This document shows, piece after piece, positions 6,113-8,450 of a DNA stretch of 8,450 nucleotides. The stretch comes from Dehalococcoidia bacterium (GTDB lineage Bacteria; Chloroflexota; Dehalococcoidia; Plut-88900). A model generated the notes under the pieces. It worked only from the letters and a program-made list of their open reading frames with translations, made no database searches and was not told where the DNA came from. The stretch's first letter is position 1. Each line of letters opens with the position of its first letter. The position numbers and the translations under genes were made by a program. Location: assembly GCA_012270635.1 (NCBI GenBank), contig JAAXHX010000092.1, positions 1 to 8,450 on the forward strand, given 5' to 3'.

Positions 6113-6940
6113 CTAGCCCACTAATCGGGCAATGAATCGTCTCTTTATAACCGCCGCCACGGCGAAGAACCCCGTGGCCACCAACGCCATCGCGGGCCCC
6201 GACGGCAAATCGGCGTAGTAAGATAAGTAGAGTCCCGTCACCGCCGACACCGCGCCAATCACCGCCCCGACTATCATCACCTCCACGAACCGTCTTGCCA
6301 GCAGGTACGCCGCCGCCGCGGGCGTGATGAGCATCGCCATCACCAGCACTATGCCCGCCGCCTGAATCCCGATGACGATCACCAGCGCCAGGAGCGCCAG
6401 CAGCACGTATTCGACCAACCTGGTCTTTATGCCCACCACCGCAGCGCCTACGGCGTCGAACGTCGTGTAGACCAACTGACGGTGAAACGCGTACAGGCCC
6501 GCCATAACCAGCGCCGTCAGACCCAGCGATACGTACACGTCCGTCTGGGACACCCCCAGCACCTGCCCGAGCAGCAGGTCCTCTATGTCGACGTTGATGT
6601 TCGTCGCGCTGGAGAGCATCACCAGGCCCAGGGCGAACATGCCCGCGAAGATTATCCCTATCGAGGTGTCCTCGCTGATCCCCGTGCGCCGGCTCACGGC
6701 CCCCATCAACAGGGCGATTAGGATTCCCGCCGGCACCGCGGCGAAGAAGGGGCTGATGCCCAGCAGGAAGGCCACGACCATTGCGGGCAGCACCGAGTGG
6801 GCCAGGGCATCTCCCATGAAGGCCCGACCCCTCGTGATAACGTAGGCCCCCAGTATCGGGCACATTACCCCAACCAGGACCGATACGATCAGCGCCCGGA
6901 CCATGAAGCTGTACTGGAAGGGTTCGGATATATAGTCCAT
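6113..6940 (-). CDS. znuB: Metal (zinc/manganese) ABC transporter permease, ABC-3 family
   Basis: Membrane channel subunit of a metal importer; 275 residues is the usual size for ABC-3 permeases. After EPFQYSFMVRAL (6-17) come about eight hydrophobic segments, for example 18-36, 50-80, 94-111, 135-152, 177-205, 221-241 and 249-265. Family motifs are clear: FMGDALAHSVLP (41-52), EDTSIGI (90-96), the loop NINVDIEDLLLGQVLGV (114-130) and YADLPSGPAM (242-251). The N-terminus is closer in style to TroC/MntB/SitC permeases than to E. coli ZnuB, so Mn or Fe transport remains possible. The ATG at 6940 shares one base with the znuC stop (TAATG), implying translational coupling. It is the last gene of the importer, followed by the His/Cys-repeat gene 206 bases on. 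Confidence 0.93.
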   Translation of the reverse strand: MDYISEPFQYSFMVRALIVSVLVGVMCPILGAYVITRGRAFMGDALAHSVLPAMVVAFLLGISPFFAAVPAGILIALLMGAVSRRTGISEDTSIGIIFAGMFALGLVMLSSATNINVDIEDLLLGQVLGVSQTDVYVSLGLTALVMAGLYAFHRQLVYTTFDAVGAAVVGIKTRLVEYVLLALLALVIVIGIQAAGIVLVMAMLITPAAAAYLLARRFVEVMIVGAVIGAVSAVTGLYLSYYADLPSGPAMALVATGFFAVAAVIKRRFIARLVG

Positions 6941-7707
6941 TACGGTCCGTTCACGCGGGAATCGAAGTGATTGGCGGCGAATTCAATGCCGTGAGCCCCG
7001 TACAGCTCCATCATGACTTCGGGGGTGAAGGCCTCCTCGGGAGGGCCCTGGGCGCATACGTGGTGGTTTACACAGAGGATCTCGTCGAACCGCTGGGCGA
7101 GGTTGGTCAGGTCGTGGGTCACCAGCACCACCACCCGACCCTCGTCCCGGAGCGTTTGAAGCACCTCGATGATGCCCTCCTGCGCCCCAACGTCCACGCC
7201 GCTGAACGCCTCGTCCAGCAGAATGACGCTCGCCTCCTGGGCCAAGGCCCGGCCTATGAACACTCTCTGCCGCTGCCCTCCGGACAGCTGGGTAATCAGG
7301 GAATTGCGCCGGTCCCACATGTCGACCCGCTTCAGGCACTCGCAGACCATCTCTCGGTCCTGCTTCCCGGGCTGCCGAAACCACCCTAGGTTGCAGCACC
7401 TCCCCATCATCACGACGTCATGTACCGTGGCCGGGAAAGTCCAGTTGATCCTGTCCCTTTGAGGTACGTAGGCTATGCCCCCCTTTTCGGTGGCCGAGCC
7501 GTGGAGCCTCACCGAGCCTTTGTTCAGGGGCAGCAGGCCGACAATGGCCTCCAGCAGCGTGCTCTTGCCCGCCCCGTTGGGCCCGACCACCCCCATCAGG
7601 GTGGCCGACCCCACCGAGAAGGTCACGTCCGTCAGGGCCGTGTGACCGCCGCGCACAACGGTTATGTCATCAACGCTTATCCCAGGACTGGAAACCGTCT
7701 TTCCCAT
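6940..7707 (-). CDS. znuC: Metal (zinc/manganese) ABC transporter ATP-binding protein
   Basis: Cytoplasmic ATPase powering the metal importer; 255 residues, normal for the family. Visible in order: Walker A GPNGAGKST (42-50), Q-loop VPQR (Gln83), the metal-importer hallmark INWTFPATVHDVVMMGR (87-103), signature LSGGQRQR (141-148), Walker B VILLDEAFSGVD (161-172) and H-loop His198 in LVTHDL. Two small oddities: Ala replaces the usual Pro after the catalytic DE, and four cysteines cluster at 104-105, 122 and 124. The start is the ATG at 7707, 35 bases after the znuA stop, with AGGAAGAG just upstream. The open frame continues 136 codons further up, but that stretch is antisense-free overlap with znuA in another frame and not family-like. 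Stop TAA overlaps the znuB ATG. Metal specificity is set by the binding protein, not here. Confidence 0.94.
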   Translation of the reverse strand: MGKTVSSPGISVDDITVVRGGHTALTDVTFSVGSATLMGVVGPNGAGKSTLLEAIVGLLPLNKGSVRLHGSATEKGGIAYVPQRDRINWTFPATVHDVVMMGRCCNLGWFRQPGKQDREMVCECLKRVDMWDRRNSLITQLSGGQRQRVFIGRALAQEASVILLDEAFSGVDVGAQEGIIEVLQTLRDEGRVVVLVTHDLTNLAQRFDEILCVNHHVCAQGPPEEAFTPEVMMELYGAHGIEFAANHFDSRVNGP

Positions 7708-7742
7708 CGCTCTTCCTGGCGTTTCACCCGGTTGGCAAGGAT

Positions 7743-8450
7743 CTATTTGAGGGCGTTCACAATCCTTTCCACGTTGGCCCTGACCATTGACAGGTAGGTC
7801 TCCGCGCCGCTTCCCTCCGCACCCAGGGAGCCCGAGTACAGCCTTACCAGCTCGGCGCCCGACTCCGCAGCCAGCGACGTCGCCAGCCGCTCGCTCACCG
7901 TCGTCTCGCCAAACACCGCCGACACGTTGTACGTCTCCACGGTTTCCACCAGCTCGGCCATGTGCTCCGCCGAAGGGTCCACTTCCGTGGTCGTGCCGAG
8001 GATCACCCCTATCACCTCGAACCCGTACCTGTCGGCGAAGTATCCGAAGCTGTCGTGAGAGGTCAAAAGGAGCCTGTTGCCATCGGGCACCACACTGACC
8101 TGCTCTTGCGTCCATGAGTCAAGCTCGTCCAGCTCTGCATTGTATGCGGAGGCATTGGCGTAATACCCATCGGCCCCCTCAGGGTTCAGGGCCGATAGAC
8201 GAGCTGCGATGTCATTCACCGCCAGCTTCACCCTCAACGGGTCGAACCAGAAGTGCGGGTCCTCGGTCCCGTGCCCGTGGCCCGCGTGCGCATCCTCTCC
8301 TTCGGCTACGAGGTGTTCGATCTCCTCTATAGCGTCGTCAGGAGTTATGGCGCCAGTGGCCGCCTGCATGAGGATGGCCCCGACCATAGCAGCGACTTCA
8401 TCCTCTTCGTGGCCTTCGTCGTGATCGTCGTGATCCTCGTCCTCGTCGTG
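7743..8450 (-). CDS. znuA: Metal (zinc) ABC transporter substrate-binding protein (N-terminus outside window)
   Basis: Extracytoplasmic metal receptor of the TroA/ZnuA family. The 235 C-terminal residues are visible and in frame to the right edge; the missing part should hold the signal sequence and first His ligand. The frame starts with a His/acidic tract (8391-8450, HDEDEDHDDHDEGHEEDE). A roughly 35-residue helix-like segment follows, then a second His tract (AHAGHGHG) and the second metal ligand in DPHFWFDP (His codon 8253-8255). Further landmarks are LLTSHDSFGYFADRYG and FGETTVSERLA, whose Glu (7905-7907) corresponds to PsaA Glu205. Where the family has an Asp ligand (LYSDSLG), this protein has LYSGSLG (Gly codon 7830-7832). 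The ending TYLSMVRANVERIVNAL is typical. His-rich loops favour zinc, the Glu site resembles manganese binders; zinc is my preferred reading. First visible gene of the importer operon, 35 bases before znuC. Confidence 0.92.
   Translation of the reverse strand, partial: HDEDEDHDDHDEGHEEDEVAAMVGAILMQAATGAITPDDAIEEIEHLVAEGEDAHAGHGHGTEDPHFWFDPLRVKLAVNDIAARLSALNPEGADGYYANASAYNAELDELDSWTQEQVSVVPDGNRLLLTSHDSFGYFADRYGFEVIGVILGTTTEVDPSAEHMAELVETVETYNVSAVFGETTVSERLATSLAAESGAELVRLYSGSLGAEGSGAETYLSMVRANVERIVNALK

Noticed and set aside
7708..8115. A 136-residue N-terminal extension of the importer ATPase
   Set aside because: It overlaps znuA in another frame and looks like random Arg/Gly-rich sequence; the ATG at 7707 gives a standard-length ATPase with a ribosome site.

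Overview
The window is a GC-rich, tightly packed bacterial segment with two transport modules and a small, apparently undescribed metal-binding gene between them. The binding protein of the amino-acid transporter is a lipoprotein (lipobox ending in Cys22), and the coding style is compatible with a Chloroflexota lineage such as SAR202/Dehalococcoidia. That placement is inference; no rRNA, tRNA, CRISPR array, integrase or IS element is visible.

Left part (1-4306, all minus strand, transcribed right to left): an AapJQMP-type polar amino-acid ABC importer in the order aapJ (solute-binding lipoprotein), aapQ and aapM (permeases), aapP (ATPase, cut by the left edge). A perfect 16-bp-stem palindrome lies in the aapJ-aapQ gap, where it could make the binding protein more abundant than the membrane parts. 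An extended -10 promoter for the operon lies at 4370-4378, inside the divergent gap.

Middle (4458-5906): a plus-strand CDF-family zinc/cation exporter with a His-rich cytosolic N-terminus ends at a bidirectional terminator. Converging on it from the minus strand is a 76-residue protein that is nearly one third histidine. It is built from four HECD(A/S)HEHH units and has the strongest Shine-Dalgarno of the window. I recognise no family for it.

Right part (6113-8450, minus strand): a ZnuABC/TroABC-type metal importer, with the binding protein cut by the right edge, then the ATPase, then the permease, the last two overlapping by one base. The visible binding protein carries two His/acidic tracts and lacks the usual fourth metal ligand (Asp replaced by Gly).

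Together, 4458-8450 reads as a metal-homeostasis island, probably for zinc: import (ZnuABC-like), a candidate intracellular buffer or chaperone (the His/Cys repeat protein) and export (CDF). The functional link between these parts is inferred from position and His content; the sequence does not prove it.
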